From Halobacteriales archaeon QS_4_62_28 (GTDB lineage Archaea > Halobacteriota > Halobacteria > Halobacteriales > Haloarculaceae), in the NCBI GenBank assembly GCA_003021685.1, contig PXRO01000037.1:43586-107585 (forward strand): DNA of 64,000 nt, given 5' to 3'. This document shows, piece after piece, positions 18,833 through 27,530 of the stretch. The notes under the pieces were generated by a model. That model did not search any database. It was not told where the DNA came from and worked only from the letters and a program-made list of their open reading frames with translations. The first letter of the stretch is position 1; each line of letters opens with the position of its first letter. A program made the translations under genes and the position numbers.

Positions 18833-19034
18833 TTGTCGTCCCGGGTCTGGCCCCCCAGGTACAAACGAGATTTCGCCGTCGACTGTCCGGGAACGTCGTG
18901 TTTATGCGATCAAACACTGTGACGGATTGACACGGCGAACTCTCGAACGGCGGGTTCTCTCCCCCACGATACTCTCTCTCACCCCCTCCTCGAATCGAAA
19001 CCGATAAAGAGCAGTTAGCGCTACGGTGAAACGA

Positions 19035-19120
19035 GCCGAGGTAGCCTAGCCCGGCCAAGGCGGTTGCTTCGAGAGCAACTGTCCGTTCAGGACACAGGAG
19101 TTCAAATCTCCTCCTCGGCG
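19035..19120 (+). tRNA. tRNA-Ser (anticodon CGA)
   Basis: An 86-nt class II tRNA. The acceptor stem pairs GCCGAGG (19035-19041) with CCTCGGC (19113-19119), followed by discriminator G. The anticodon stem GTTGC/GCAAC (19063-19067 / 19075-19079) encloses TTCGAGA, giving anticodon CGA at 19070-19072, which reads UCG. A long variable arm follows, and the T arm is AGGAG TTCAAAT CTCCT. CCA is not encoded. A TATA-like CCGATAAA sits at about -28. No intron is seen. Confidence 0.95.
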
Positions 19121-19222
19121 TTCTTGCGAGCGTAGTGAGCAAGAGCACGAGAAGCTTTGCTTCTCGGCGTCTTCTGACGAACAATCGATCCGAGCGACTG
19201 CTGTGCGTGTCGCTCGGCGTTT
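19115..19222. repeat. two hairpins and repeated CTCGGCG(T) after the tRNA
   Basis: The tRNA 3' end sequence CTCGGCG recurs at about 19163 and 19212, so it appears three times at a spacing of about 48-49 nt. Each later copy ends a perfect 8-bp stem: CGAGAAGC/GCTTCTCG (19148-19155 / 19159-19166) and CGAGCGAC/GTCGCTCG (19191-19198 / 19209-19216). This could be a processing or termination array, or traces of insertions at the tRNA 3' end. Confidence 0.5.
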
Positions 19223-19270
19223 CTGTGAAGGACAACCCGTGAGCAGTGTTTTCTCTGTGCAGACGACCAG

Positions 19271-21130
19271 TCACGCGCCGGTCAGGAAGAAGATCAGGAC
19301 GCTGATGGCGAAGACGGCACAGATGAACGTGACCGCGAGCGCCCCGCCCAGCGAGACGACAGCGTTGGCCGTCGAAGCCAGTGTCTCGGTGCGGTCGTTG
19401 CCGAAGACGGTGACGGTGGCTTTCTCACTTGCCATGCCGGCCTCGACGGGTTCGAGGTCGGCGATGGCGCGGCCAGTCAGGTCACCGATGAGTGCGATCA
19501 GTTCCTCGTCGGGAATCGCCTGTCCGATCTGGTTTTCGGCCTCGACGGTGTTGACGATGTGGGTGTCAGTTGTCATCACTTCGGCGTCGTCGACGCCGTC
19601 GAGAGCATCGATGATCTGGTCTCTGAGGCCGGGTTCCATGTTGTTGCCGTCGATCAGGACGTAGGCCGTCCTGGTGCCTGCGACCTCGAAGACGGCGACG
19701 CGGATGCCCAACGGGCCGATGCCGTCCTGTGGCGTCCAGTCAGTCTCCTCCCAGGCGACGCCACAGCGGAGACTGTCGCGGTCTGCAGTACAGAGACGGT
19801 TGCCCAGTCTGCCCGCGCCGTTGATCATGTCGAACGAGCGCCGGCTGCCGGGGACGACGTGGCCGAGGTCCTCGCCTTCGAGGCCGTTGTTGCTGTTGTG
19901 CGCATCGACGAGCATCACGTCTTCGAGCGTGCCCGCTCGGGCTTCAGACACCGCCGAGAGGCCGACGGCGTACTCGATGTCGTCGGCGAAGCCGGGTGCG
20001 AACGTCGAGACGAGCAGGGCACTGTCACCGACCGCCTGGCCCAGTAGCGAGACTTCACCTTCCTCGATTCGATGGCCAGCGGTCGCAGTGTCCGTATACT
20101 CCAGTCGCTGGTAGGCCGTTTCGGCGGCCGACAGGATCGTATCGACCTCGCGCTCGGTGACGAGATTGAAGTCGTGGCCCGCCGTCGCGTGGGGTGGGAA
20201 GGCCAGACCGTCGGCCTCGGTAGCGACGCGTTTCGGGAGGTTTCCGCCGCCGATTTCGCCCATCGGGCCGGGGTGGATCATCGGCAGGACGAACCGGACT
20301 TTCTCCTCGCCGCCCGGCCGGCGCACCGAGAGGACGGTCACCGGGACGAGGGCCTCCTCGCCGATGTCCTCGAAGAAGCCTTCGAGTTCTCGGGTGCCCT
20401 CGGCGACGTGGCCAATAAAGCCCTGGATGAAATCCAGGACGGAGACGCCCATGCTGGAGCGCCACGGCCGGTCGAGAAAGACCAGGAAGAGCCATACTGC
20501 ACCAGCGTACAGCAGACACATCACGGCGAGCAATGCGAAGTCGACAAGTTCGACGAAGTGTAGCGCCGCCGGTGCTTGCTCCGGGCGGGAGAGCCAGACC
20601 TTGAGTGCAGGATTGTCCAGCAGGACTGCCGTCGTCCCGGAGTAAATCGACAGGAGCGCTGCTGCGGCCGCGGTCTGGATGCCCGCGGGGATCGCCGCGA
20701 CCGGAAGTGAGTGTCGGGAGACAGCCATGATCACGAGGAGGCGGAGCGCGAAGATGGCCGCGAGGCTGACCAGCAAAGCGTCCAGCACGAAATCCTGGGC
20801 GAGCACTGTCACTCCCGACACGGTTCCTGCACCGATCAGGAACGCGATCACGATCAACTCACAGAACAGTGCAAGCAGCGACGCACGATTGGGCGTGAGT
20901 TGCCCGCCGAGGCGGCGGTCGACGGAGGAGGTGCCAACGCTCGCGATGATCGTCGGGATGCCGACGAAAAAGACGCCCTGCCAGGCGTCTTCGAGAACAA
21001 ATCGCGAGTCGAAGGCAGCGATGCCGGTCGCGGCAGCGAGCACCAGCGCGAAGATGACGCTCGTGTACCACCGTGGGGCCCGAAAAATGAACCGCGAGAG
21101 CCCCGCGAGGTTTCCCTGCGTCGCTGTCAT
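19271..21130 (-). CDS. DUF2070 family membrane protein
   Basis: A 619-residue archaeal membrane protein of the DUF2070 family. About seven helices fill residues 20-235. A large soluble region (about 245-590) contains the conserved VLPMIHPGPMGEIGGGNLP and VDAHNSNN segments, and a last helix at about 595-615 anchors the C-terminus. The His/Asp-rich conserved motifs suggest an enzymatic domain, perhaps a metal-dependent hydrolase, but nothing is established. It ends 151 nt after the tRNA gene and lies just downstream of guaAa on the same strand. Confidence 0.85.
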   Translation of the reverse strand: MTATQGNLAGLSRFIFRAPRWYTSVIFALVLAAATGIAAFDSRFVLEDAWQGVFFVGIPTIIASVGTSSVDRRLGGQLTPNRASLLALFCELIVIAFLIGAGTVSGVTVLAQDFVLDALLVSLAAIFALRLLVIMAVSRHSLPVAAIPAGIQTAAAAALLSIYSGTTAVLLDNPALKVWLSRPEQAPAALHFVELVDFALLAVMCLLYAGAVWLFLVFLDRPWRSSMGVSVLDFIQGFIGHVAEGTRELEGFFEDIGEEALVPVTVLSVRRPGGEEKVRFVLPMIHPGPMGEIGGGNLPKRVATEADGLAFPPHATAGHDFNLVTEREVDTILSAAETAYQRLEYTDTATAGHRIEEGEVSLLGQAVGDSALLVSTFAPGFADDIEYAVGLSAVSEARAGTLEDVMLVDAHNSNNGLEGEDLGHVVPGSRRSFDMINGAGRLGNRLCTADRDSLRCGVAWEETDWTPQDGIGPLGIRVAVFEVAGTRTAYVLIDGNNMEPGLRDQIIDALDGVDDAEVMTTDTHIVNTVEAENQIGQAIPDEELIALIGDLTGRAIADLEPVEAGMASEKATVTVFGNDRTETLASTANAVVSLGGALAVTFICAVFAISVLIFFLTGA

Positions 21131-21168
21131 TGTGTATTCCTCCCCATCGACGCTTTTAAAACTACCCG

Positions 21169-21720
21169 TCAGCGGTCGTCACAGACAGTCAGGAAGTTCT
21201 CGAAAACAGCCTCTCCCTCTTCCGTGTGTGCGACCTCCGGGTGCCACTGGACGCCAAAGCGGTCGAGGCCGTTGCTCATGGCTTCGACGCCACAGACATC
21301 TGAACTGGCGGTCCGCTCGAAGCCGCCGGGCACTGTCTTGACCTCGTCAGCGTGACTGGCCCAGACCCGGGTCTCCGGTGCGAGTGAGCCAATCAGGGGA
21401 TCATCGTCGTCGTGGATATCGACGGTCACGTCGGCGTAGCCGCCGTACTCGCCCGGGCCAACGGTGCCGCCCAGTTCGGTTGCCATCAGTTGCATCCCCA
21501 GGCAGATACCCAGAACCGGCACGTCGAGGTCGAGGTACTCCGGACAGTTGCCGATGCGGTCCATGTCGGGGCCACCCGAGAGGACCAGGCCGTCGGCGTC
21601 GATGTCTGCCGGTGGTGTGTCGTTGTCGAGGAGTTCGACATCGACGCCCATGTCCCGTAGCGCACGCTGTTCGAGGTGCGTGAACTGACCATGGTTGTCG
21701 ATTACAGCGATGTGAGTCAT
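21169..21720 (-). CDS. guaAa: GMP synthase subunit A (glutamine amidotransferase)
   Basis: A 183-residue class I glutamine amidotransferase that supplies ammonia to the separate ATP-pyrophosphatase subunit of archaeal GMP synthase. The nucleophile is Cys73 in GICLGMQ, and the His160/Glu162 pair is in QWHPEVAHT. VLSGGPDMDRIG is typical for archaeal GuaAa. Subunit B is not in the window. It is followed on the same strand, 38 nt later, by the DUF2070 gene. Confidence 0.93.
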   Translation of the reverse strand: MTHIAVIDNHGQFTHLEQRALRDMGVDVELLDNDTPPADIDADGLVLSGGPDMDRIGNCPEYLDLDVPVLGICLGMQLMATELGGTVGPGEYGGYADVTVDIHDDDDPLIGSLAPETRVWASHADEVKTVPGGFERTASSDVCGVEAMSNGLDRFGVQWHPEVAHTEEGEAVFENFLTVCDDR

Positions 21721-21796
21721 TACTCAAGGTGAGGCCGTCGGTCCGTATATATTTCTTGGAACGTTGCTGCCCTCGCACTGCCGCCAGTATTGCTGG

Positions 21797-22366
21797 TTAC
21801 TTGTCTTCGTAGCGCTCGGCGGCCGACTCGAACCCCAGTTCGGACTGTTCACGCGACCGACGCCCTTCACGCTGTGCGATTGCGTCCGGGTCGGGACTGG
21901 CATCGTCGTCGATGCGCGCCCACGACTGGTGGACCTTCGCGTGACACCAGCGACAGAGATAGATCGTGATCTCGTGGCTCTTTTCCTCGTCGCTGTCGTC
22001 CCTGTACGAGAGGTGGTGCTCTTCGAGCAACGGCTGGTCCTCGGAATGGGCCATGCGCCGTTCTTTGAGACCACAGCGCGTACACGCCCGGTCGCGTTCC
22101 CGGCATCGAAAATGTGGGCAATCCGCCCAGTCCCAGTGGCCATCTGGTTCGTCTGGCCGTAACTGCCCCGGATCGTGCCCGTTCACGCTGGCGACGACGG
22201 GACACTGAAAGTCTTCGGCACTCCTGGCGTCGGCAAACGCTGGATCGTGCTGCCCGTATTCGACTGCCCAGCGACACTTGCCCTCATCGGTAATAAAGTC
22301 ACAGCGGTCGACGTGAGCGTACGGGTCGTCAACGCCGACGGGGGTGCCACCGGGTGCCTTTTCCAT
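21797..22366 (-). CDS. HNH-like zinc-binding protein (haloarchaeal family)
   Basis: A 189-residue protein rich in Cys and His. A C-terminal HNH-like module is visible: CTRCG, then LEEHHLSY, then YLCRWCHAKVHQSW, with paired CxxC zinc ligands around a central HH. An N-terminal part has further Cys residues (CDF, CRW, CPVV, CPHFRCRER). HNH folds of this form can be nucleases, but the catalytic His arrangement is not enough to claim it. It is divergent from the DUF192 gene. Confidence 0.6.
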   Translation of the reverse strand: MEKAPGGTPVGVDDPYAHVDRCDFITDEGKCRWAVEYGQHDPAFADARSAEDFQCPVVASVNGHDPGQLRPDEPDGHWDWADCPHFRCRERDRACTRCGLKERRMAHSEDQPLLEEHHLSYRDDSDEEKSHEITIYLCRWCHAKVHQSWARIDDDASPDPDAIAQREGRRSREQSELGFESAAERYEDK

Positions 22367-22449
22367 ACCTGCACTGGTAGCCCGAGCGGTTTGAATCTAT
22401 CCCAACACGCACAGGGAACGCTTTTCACCGATCACACGCAGCAGTGAGT

Positions 22450-22830
22450 ATGCGCGTCGTCCACGTGCGAGAGGGAAGTCACAGAGCGCTCGCGACGAAC
22501 GCCGACGTGGCGACCACGACGCTCGAACGGGCGAAAGGGTTGATGTTTCGCGATTCGCTGCCCGACGGGTACGGGCTGATCTTTCGCTTTCACTCCCCGA
22601 TCTGGCCACTGTCGGTGCTGTTCGGTGCCGTGGGCTATCGCTCGATCCACATGGTGTTCGTACGGACGGCCATCGATGTCCTCTGGCTCCAGGGCGAGGA
22701 AGTCGTCCAGGTGAAGACGCTGTCACCGTGGACGGGGCTGGGTCTCGCGCGGGCAGATATCGTCATCGAGTTGCCAGCGGGGGCCGCAGACGGTGTCGAA
22801 CCCGGCGACAGAGTCCTCGTCAAGCAGTGA
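22450..22830 (+). CDS. DUF192 family protein
   Basis: A protein of about 126 residues in the DUF192 family, with the conserved LERAKGLMFRDSLPDG and the PIWPLSVLFG insertion. Function is unknown; structures show a small beta barrel. The ATG at 22450 (MRVVHVREG) is preferred over the GTG at 22444. It shares a short divergent promoter region with the HNH-like gene. Confidence 0.85.
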   Translation: MRVVHVREGSHRALATNADVATTTLERAKGLMFRDSLPDGYGLIFRFHSPIWPLSVLFGAVGYRSIHMVFVRTAIDVLWLQGEEVVQVKTLSPWTGLGLARADIVIELPAGAADGVEPGDRVLVKQ

Positions 22831-22991
22831 CACGCCTCAACATCGGTGTCGCGGCGAACCCAACAGATTAATGATTGTTAACGACCCATAGACAGGTACC
22901 ATGTCGGACTTCGACAACGAGGATAGAGGAAGTCGCCACACGGCGGCTGGGCGTGAAATTCGCCGGCGAGCGTAACTCGCAGGACACAACC

Positions 22992-24539
22992 GTGACTGAG
23001 ACGACATTGTTCGGGGGTCACCCGCTGGCGCGGGACCTCTCTGATGCCGGTGACGTACAGTTCCTTGATACCACGCTACGAGACGGGGAGCAAGCCCCTG
23101 GTGTGTCGCTCTCGCCCGACGAGAAAGCACGCATCGCGCGAAAGCTCGACGCCGCCGAGATCGACGTGATCGAGGCCGGGAGCGCCTGCACCGGACCGGG
23201 CGAGCGAAAGACCATCTCCCGGGTCGCGGAACTCGATCTGGACGCGACGGTGACGAGCTTCTGCCGTGGCATTCGCAACGACATCGACCTCGCACTGGAG
23301 TGTGGCGTCGACGGGGTCGATCTCGTCGTCCCGGCGAGCGACCGGCACGTCGAGGACAAGGTCGGCACTTCCCGCGAGGACAACGTCGCCTCGACCGTCG
23401 ACCTGGTCGAGTACGCCAAGGACCACGGCCTCTGGGTCGAGGTCATCGGCGAGGACGGCTCTCGCGCGGATCTGGACTACCTCGAGGAACTGCTCGGCGC
23501 GTCCATCGAGGCCGGTGCCGACCGGATCTGCTGGGCCGACACTGTCGGCCACGCGACACCGGACGGCGCGCTCGAAGCCGTCTCGCGGCTCTCCGATCTC
23601 GGTCCCGTCAGCGCCCACACTCACGACGACCTCGGACTGGCCGTTATGAACGCGCTGGTCTCGGTCGCCGCCGGCGCGGATATGGTGCATGGCACGATCA
23701 ACGGGATCGGCGAACGGGCCGGTAACGTCGCCCTCGAAGAGGTCGCCATCGCGCTCGACCACGGCTATGGCGTCGAGACGATGAAACTGACTGAGGTGTA
23801 CGAACTGGCCGAACTCATCGCCCGGACGACGGGCATCCACCTGGCTCCCAACAAGGCCGTCGTCGGTCAGAACGCCTTCACCCACGAGTCGGGCATCCAC
23901 ACCGACGGCACGCTCAAGGACGAGTCGATGTACGAACCGTACCCGCCCGAAAAAGTCGGGCGCGAGCGTCGACTCGCACTCGGCAAGCACGCCGGTCGGG
24001 CCGGCGTCGAGGCCGCACTCGACGAACACGGGTTCGACGTGACCGACGAGGAACTCGGCGAAGTCGTCCAGCGCGTCAAGGAGATCGGCGACCGCGGCCA
24101 CCGCGTCACCGATGCCGACCTCATGGCCATCGCCGAAGAGGTCCGGGGCACCGACCGCGAGCGCCGGGTCGAACTGCTCGATCTGACGACGGTCGCCGGC
24201 GGCGGGACCCCGACGGCCAGCGTCCGACTCGCAGTCGACGGCGCGGAGCGCGAACCTGCAAGTTCGACCGGATCTGGCCCCGTCGACGCCGCGATGACTG
24301 CCATCGAGGAGGCACTGGGCCACTCCGTCGACTGGGACCTCGACTCGTACCACGTCGACGCCATCACCGGTCGCACGGACGCTGTCGTCACCGTCGAAGT
24401 CGAGATGTCACGCGGTGACAAGACCGTCACGGTCACTGCCAGTGACACGGACATCACGCGGGCCTCGGTCAACGCGATGGTCGACGCTATCGACCGACTC
24501 ATCGCTGACGAGGACGAACGGGTCATCGCCGACGACTGA
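22992..24539 (+). CDS. cimA: (R)-citramalate synthase
   Basis: A 515-residue DRE-TIM acyltransferase that condenses pyruvate with acetyl-CoA to give citramalate for isoleucine synthesis. FLDTTLRDGEQAPGVSLSPDEK opens the TIM barrel, and AHTHDDLGLAVMNAL and GIGERAGNVALEEV complete the site. A LeuA-dimer regulatory domain (about 385-510) follows. The VSLSPDEKARIARKLDAAEID segment and IEAGSA match the CimA branch rather than haloarchaeal LeuA. The GTG at 22992 fits the family start; the frame is open 39 codons upstream. A 24-codon ORF at 22902-22976 overlaps in another frame. Confidence 0.85.
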   Translation: MTETTLFGGHPLARDLSDAGDVQFLDTTLRDGEQAPGVSLSPDEKARIARKLDAAEIDVIEAGSACTGPGERKTISRVAELDLDATVTSFCRGIRNDIDLALECGVDGVDLVVPASDRHVEDKVGTSREDNVASTVDLVEYAKDHGLWVEVIGEDGSRADLDYLEELLGASIEAGADRICWADTVGHATPDGALEAVSRLSDLGPVSAHTHDDLGLAVMNALVSVAAGADMVHGTINGIGERAGNVALEEVAIALDHGYGVETMKLTEVYELAELIARTTGIHLAPNKAVVGQNAFTHESGIHTDGTLKDESMYEPYPPEKVGRERRLALGKHAGRAGVEAALDEHGFDVTDEELGEVVQRVKEIGDRGHRVTDADLMAIAEEVRGTDRERRVELLDLTTVAGGGTPTASVRLAVDGAEREPASSTGSGPVDAAMTAIEEALGHSVDWDLDSYHVDAITGRTDAVVTVEVEMSRGDKTVTVTASDTDITRASVNAMVDAIDRLIADEDERVIADD

Positions 24540-24598
24540 TCGATTCTGGAGAGCGGTTTTCCCACGCGCTTATGACCGCGCTTCCCGTTCGAACTGGC

Positions 24599-25615
24599 AT
24601 GTATCGACTCGCACAGTTCGGACTCGGTGGGCTTGGAACGGTGATGCTGTCCGTAATCGAGGAGATGGATCGGCTCGAAGTCGTCGCCGGGGTAGACCCC
24701 AAAGCGGACGCTCGCGAGAGTTTCGAAGAGGCGTACGATTGCCCGACATACACCAGCCACGAGGGACTGCTGGCCGGACACAGCGACCTCGATGTCGTCA
24801 ACATTGTCTCGCCCCACGCCCTCCACTACGAGCAGACGATGGCGGCACTCGAATCGGGTCTGTCGGTCCACGTCGAGAAGCCGATGGTCACGGGCATCGA
24901 GGACGCAGTGGCACTGACAGAGGCCGCTGTCGACTCCGACCAGACGGTGCAGGTGGGCTACCAGCGTCACTTCGACCCGCGCTACGAGACGCTCCGCGAG
25001 ATCGTCGCAAACGACACTATCGGCGAACTCGGTGGTGTCAACTGTTTTCTCGAACAGAACTGGATCGACGGGCAGGACGGATCGTGGCGCGCCGACCCGT
25101 CGCTGTCGGGCGGGGGCCAGCTGTACGACTCCGGGTCGCATCTGCTCGATGCCCTGCTGTGGACGACTGACGGGACACCCCGCTCTGTCTCGGCAGACAT
25201 CTCCTACGATACCCCGGGGGTCGACATCCACAGTTCACTGTCTGTCACCCTCGCCCGTGACGGGCGACCCGTTCCGACCACCGTCTTCATCACTGGCGAC
25301 GGCCCGAGTGCCCCGGCACCACGCGAGGGGCTGTATCTCTGGGGCAGCGAGGGGAGTGTCGAATACACGGAATCGGGCATCACCGTCCACGACGAGGACG
25401 GATCGCGGCAAGTGGACGTGAAGACGCCGACGTTCGACGAACTGACCGAGCGGAAACTCGACGCGTTCCTCGATACCGTCGCCGGCAAGTGCGAGAATCC
25501 CGTCCCGCCGGCGGCCGCACTCGACGTGATCGGCCTCACTGAGGGGGCGTACCTGGCCGACGAGCGCGGCGAGCGCGTCGATGTACAGGCACTGCTCGAC
25601 GAGGCGCGGTCGTAG
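24599..25615 (+). CDS. Gfo/Idh/MocA-family oxidoreductase
   Basis: A 338-residue NAD(P)-dependent dehydrogenase. The Rossmann start is MYRLAQFGLGGLG, the EKP signature is VHVEKPMVTG, and the substrate-site segment is QLYDSGSHLLDALLW. It differs clearly from the one at 1587, so it has a different substrate. It begins about 57 nt after the cimA stop on the same strand, but the functions do not suggest a shared pathway. An upstream ATG at 24572 would add nine residues. Confidence 0.85.
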   Translation: MYRLAQFGLGGLGTVMLSVIEEMDRLEVVAGVDPKADARESFEEAYDCPTYTSHEGLLAGHSDLDVVNIVSPHALHYEQTMAALESGLSVHVEKPMVTGIEDAVALTEAAVDSDQTVQVGYQRHFDPRYETLREIVANDTIGELGGVNCFLEQNWIDGQDGSWRADPSLSGGGQLYDSGSHLLDALLWTTDGTPRSVSADISYDTPGVDIHSSLSVTLARDGRPVPTTVFITGDGPSAPAPREGLYLWGSEGSVEYTESGITVHDEDGSRQVDVKTPTFDELTERKLDAFLDTVAGKCENPVPPAAALDVIGLTEGAYLADERGERVDVQALLDEARS

Positions 25616-25648
25616 AGTGTGATACCGTGGACGTCCGCTCCGCCGCTG

Positions 25649-26284
25649 TCACGCCTCGATGCGCCCGCTTGCCAGGCGCAGGTAGCCACCTGCTAGTCGT
25701 TGCTCACGGTGGTCGGTCGTCCGGTCGGTAAGTCGGTCGTAGGCGGCCGCGACACGCCGGTCGTGGCTCTCGGTGACCCCCGTCTGGCGCTTGTTGGTCG
25801 ATGACCCCCAGACGAGGGCCCGGTACGCGGCGTTGATCGGTCTGGCCCACGTTCGTTCGCTCCGTGTGAAGTGCAACAGCGCGACGCGCCCGTCCGGTGC
25901 GACGAGGTCACACCACTGGTCGACGACCGACCGTGGATCGGCGAACATCGCGACGACGAAACTCCCGAGCAGGCCGTCGACCGGCTCAGCGAGTGGCGGG
26001 CGCGTCGCGTCGGCCTGTAGTAGCTGTGCCTGCCCGCGCCCGCGAGCACGCACGAGCATCCCACGCGTCACGTCGAGCCCGATCACCGCTCCCCGCTCAC
26101 CGACAGCCTCCCTGAGATGGGGCAGGTTCGCGCCGGTGCCACACCCCATCTCGACGACGGAGTCGCCGCTGGCGAGGTCGAGCGCTGTTGCCGCCTCCTG
26201 TCGCCAGGACTGGACACCCGGCAGGGTCGCAAGCACGTCGTAGACGCGCGCCCACCGCCCGTAGAACGTCTGTACGTCGGTCAC
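25649..26284 (-). CDS. class I SAM-dependent methyltransferase
   Basis: A 211-residue methyltransferase. Motif I is VVEMGCGTGANLP, then GLDVTRGMLVRAR, then an Asp in LLQADATRPP. The N-terminus FYGRWARVYD resembles the UbiE/Coq5-type and phospholipid N-methyltransferase-like groups. The substrate is unknown. Its start overlaps the thiR stop by 4 bp, so thiR and this gene are translationally coupled. Confidence 0.82.
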   Translation of the reverse strand: MTDVQTFYGRWARVYDVLATLPGVQSWRQEAATALDLASGDSVVEMGCGTGANLPHLREAVGERGAVIGLDVTRGMLVRARGRGQAQLLQADATRPPLAEPVDGLLGSFVVAMFADPRSVVDQWCDLVAPDGRVALLHFTRSERTWARPINAAYRALVWGSSTNKRQTGVTESHDRRVAAAYDRLTDRTTDHREQRLAGGYLRLASGRIEA

Positions 26285-27177
26285 GTTATGTCGCGAACGA
26301 TCTCGGCGACGGCGCTGGCGTCCTCACCGAGCAGGTAGCTGATCGGTTCGACACCCATGCCGCCGGTCTGGTAGAGGACATCTGCATCCGGTTGCGCATC
26401 GAGTGCGGCCGCGACGACCGCGTCCGTCTCGGCGTCGGCGTCGAACTCGACGGTCGCGTACCCCGCCCCGGCGAGGGCTTCGACGACTGCCTCGTCGTAG
26501 CGAACGTTGAGCATCGCGTTCGCATCGGCCCCCGCCCCGCGGGCCGCCAGCAAGACCGTTGCCACGTGCTCGCTCACGCCGAACTCGGGGTCTGCGGGAA
26601 TCGTTGCCCGCCCTTTCACGTCGAGGATACGCCCCGGCACGCCCGCCACGTCCTCGATGCCCTCGGCGTCGCTCAGGGCCTCGACCAGGTTCGACCCGAC
26701 GGCCGGGATCAGCGGGGCAAACCCGCTGGTGTTTTCCAGCAGGCGCAGTCCTCGTCGGACCGACGAGAGTGTCTGCTCGGCCTCCCGGAGGTTGCTGTCC
26801 GGATCGTGAACCGCGAACTCGCCGCCGTACTCCGAAAGCGTCGGCACGGCCTCCTCGTGCAACTGGGCCAGCACTCCGCCCTGTTCGAGTTCCCGGACGA
26901 ACACCTCCGCCTCGATCAGTGCCTGGACTGGCGTCATCTCACCGCTCGCCAGCCCGTCGGCCAGTTCCTCGATCAACGCCTGCATCCGACCGTGTTCCAG
27001 GAGTCGCTGATTGCGCCTGACCTCACCGTGGGCGTACTTCGAGACGGCACTCTGGCTGATTCCCAGCAACGCCGCGACCTCAGACTGGGTGAAATCCCGC
27101 TCTCTGAGTGCCTCGGCCAGCAACGAGCGGAAGGTCGGCAAGAACTCGTCGACGACGATTTCCTCGATGAAGCGCAC
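26281..27177 (-). CDS. thiR: thiamine-responsive transcriptional regulator ThiR (HTH + ThiN-like domain)
   Basis: A 298-residue protein. The N-terminal HTH (about 20-60) contains FTQSEVAALLGISQSAVSKYAHG. A C-terminal ThiN-like domain (about 125-298) contains FAPLIPAVGSNLVEA, then GRATIPADPEFGVSEHVA and TGGMGVEPISYLLG. ThiN domains make thiamine phosphate in ThiDN fusions; the HTH-ThiN combination is the archaeal thiamine regulator ThiR, which senses thiamine phosphates. Its likely target thi4 lies at 43123 in this window and has a promoter palindrome. Confidence 0.85.
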   Translation of the reverse strand: MRFIEEIVVDEFLPTFRSLLAEALRERDFTQSEVAALLGISQSAVSKYAHGEVRRNQRLLEHGRMQALIEELADGLASGEMTPVQALIEAEVFVRELEQGGVLAQLHEEAVPTLSEYGGEFAVHDPDSNLREAEQTLSSVRRGLRLLENTSGFAPLIPAVGSNLVEALSDAEGIEDVAGVPGRILDVKGRATIPADPEFGVSEHVATVLLAARGAGADANAMLNVRYDEAVVEALAGAGYATVEFDADAETDAVVAAALDAQPDADVLYQTGGMGVEPISYLLGEDASAVAEIVRDIT

Positions 27178-27222
27178 GACTACTCACCTCCACTCGTCTG
27201 TCGCTGGCCGCCCCTTCCAATT

Positions 27223-27345
27223 CCTGGTGGACTGAAAGGGCGAGTCCAGTTCGGGGAACCCCGACGACGCAAGCACCGCAGCGAACACCGTGAGCGAGGC
27301 GCACAGCGAGGCGCGGGACCCGAACTGGGCGAGGGCTTTCTGGCG
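27223..27345. repeat. palindromic intergenic element, partial copy B
   Basis: A degenerate member of the element family. It starts CCTGGTGGACTGAAAGGGCGAG, which resembles one arm of the 21-bp stem in copies A and D, and ends with CGAGGGCTTTC (27330-27340). It contains a perfect 10-bp inverted repeat CCAGTTCGGG / CCCGAACTGG (27246-27255 / 27319-27328) and the GACGCAAGCACCG string also found in the family. The outer left arm is missing. Confidence 0.65.
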
Positions 27346-27369
27346 TTCGATCCCTTCGTTACTGCGTGA

Positions 27370-27530
27370 GCGCTCACTTCTGTTCGCCTCCGAACACTGA
27401 ATGAATTCTCACCGATGGAGAAGTGAGACGCAAAGCGCTCACTTCTGATCGCCTCCGAACACTGGATGAATTCTCGCCGACGGAAAAGTGAGACGCAAAG
27501 CGCTCACTTCTGATCGCCTCCGAATTCATG
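27370..27530. repeat. 65-bp tandem repeat carrying the dcd 3' end
   Basis: The string GCGCTCACTTCTG recurs at 27370, 27435 and 27500, so the period is exactly 65 bp. The copies at 27370-27434 and 27435-27499 are full length and differ at few positions. The third is partial and merges into the dcd coding end. Each unit carries, on the minus strand, the codons for FGGDQK or FGGEQK plus a stop. Confidence 0.85.

Noticed and set aside
22902-22976. 24-codon ORF upstream of cimA as an attenuation leader
   Set aside because: It contains no Leu or Val and a single Ile codon, so it cannot sense branched-chain aminoacyl-tRNA; it overlaps the open upstream frame of cimA and has no conserved support.
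27370-27530. CRISPR-like array
   Set aside because: Only three units with no distinct spacers; the whole 65-bp unit is repeated, so it is a simple tandem duplication. No CRISPR array was seen anywhere in the window.
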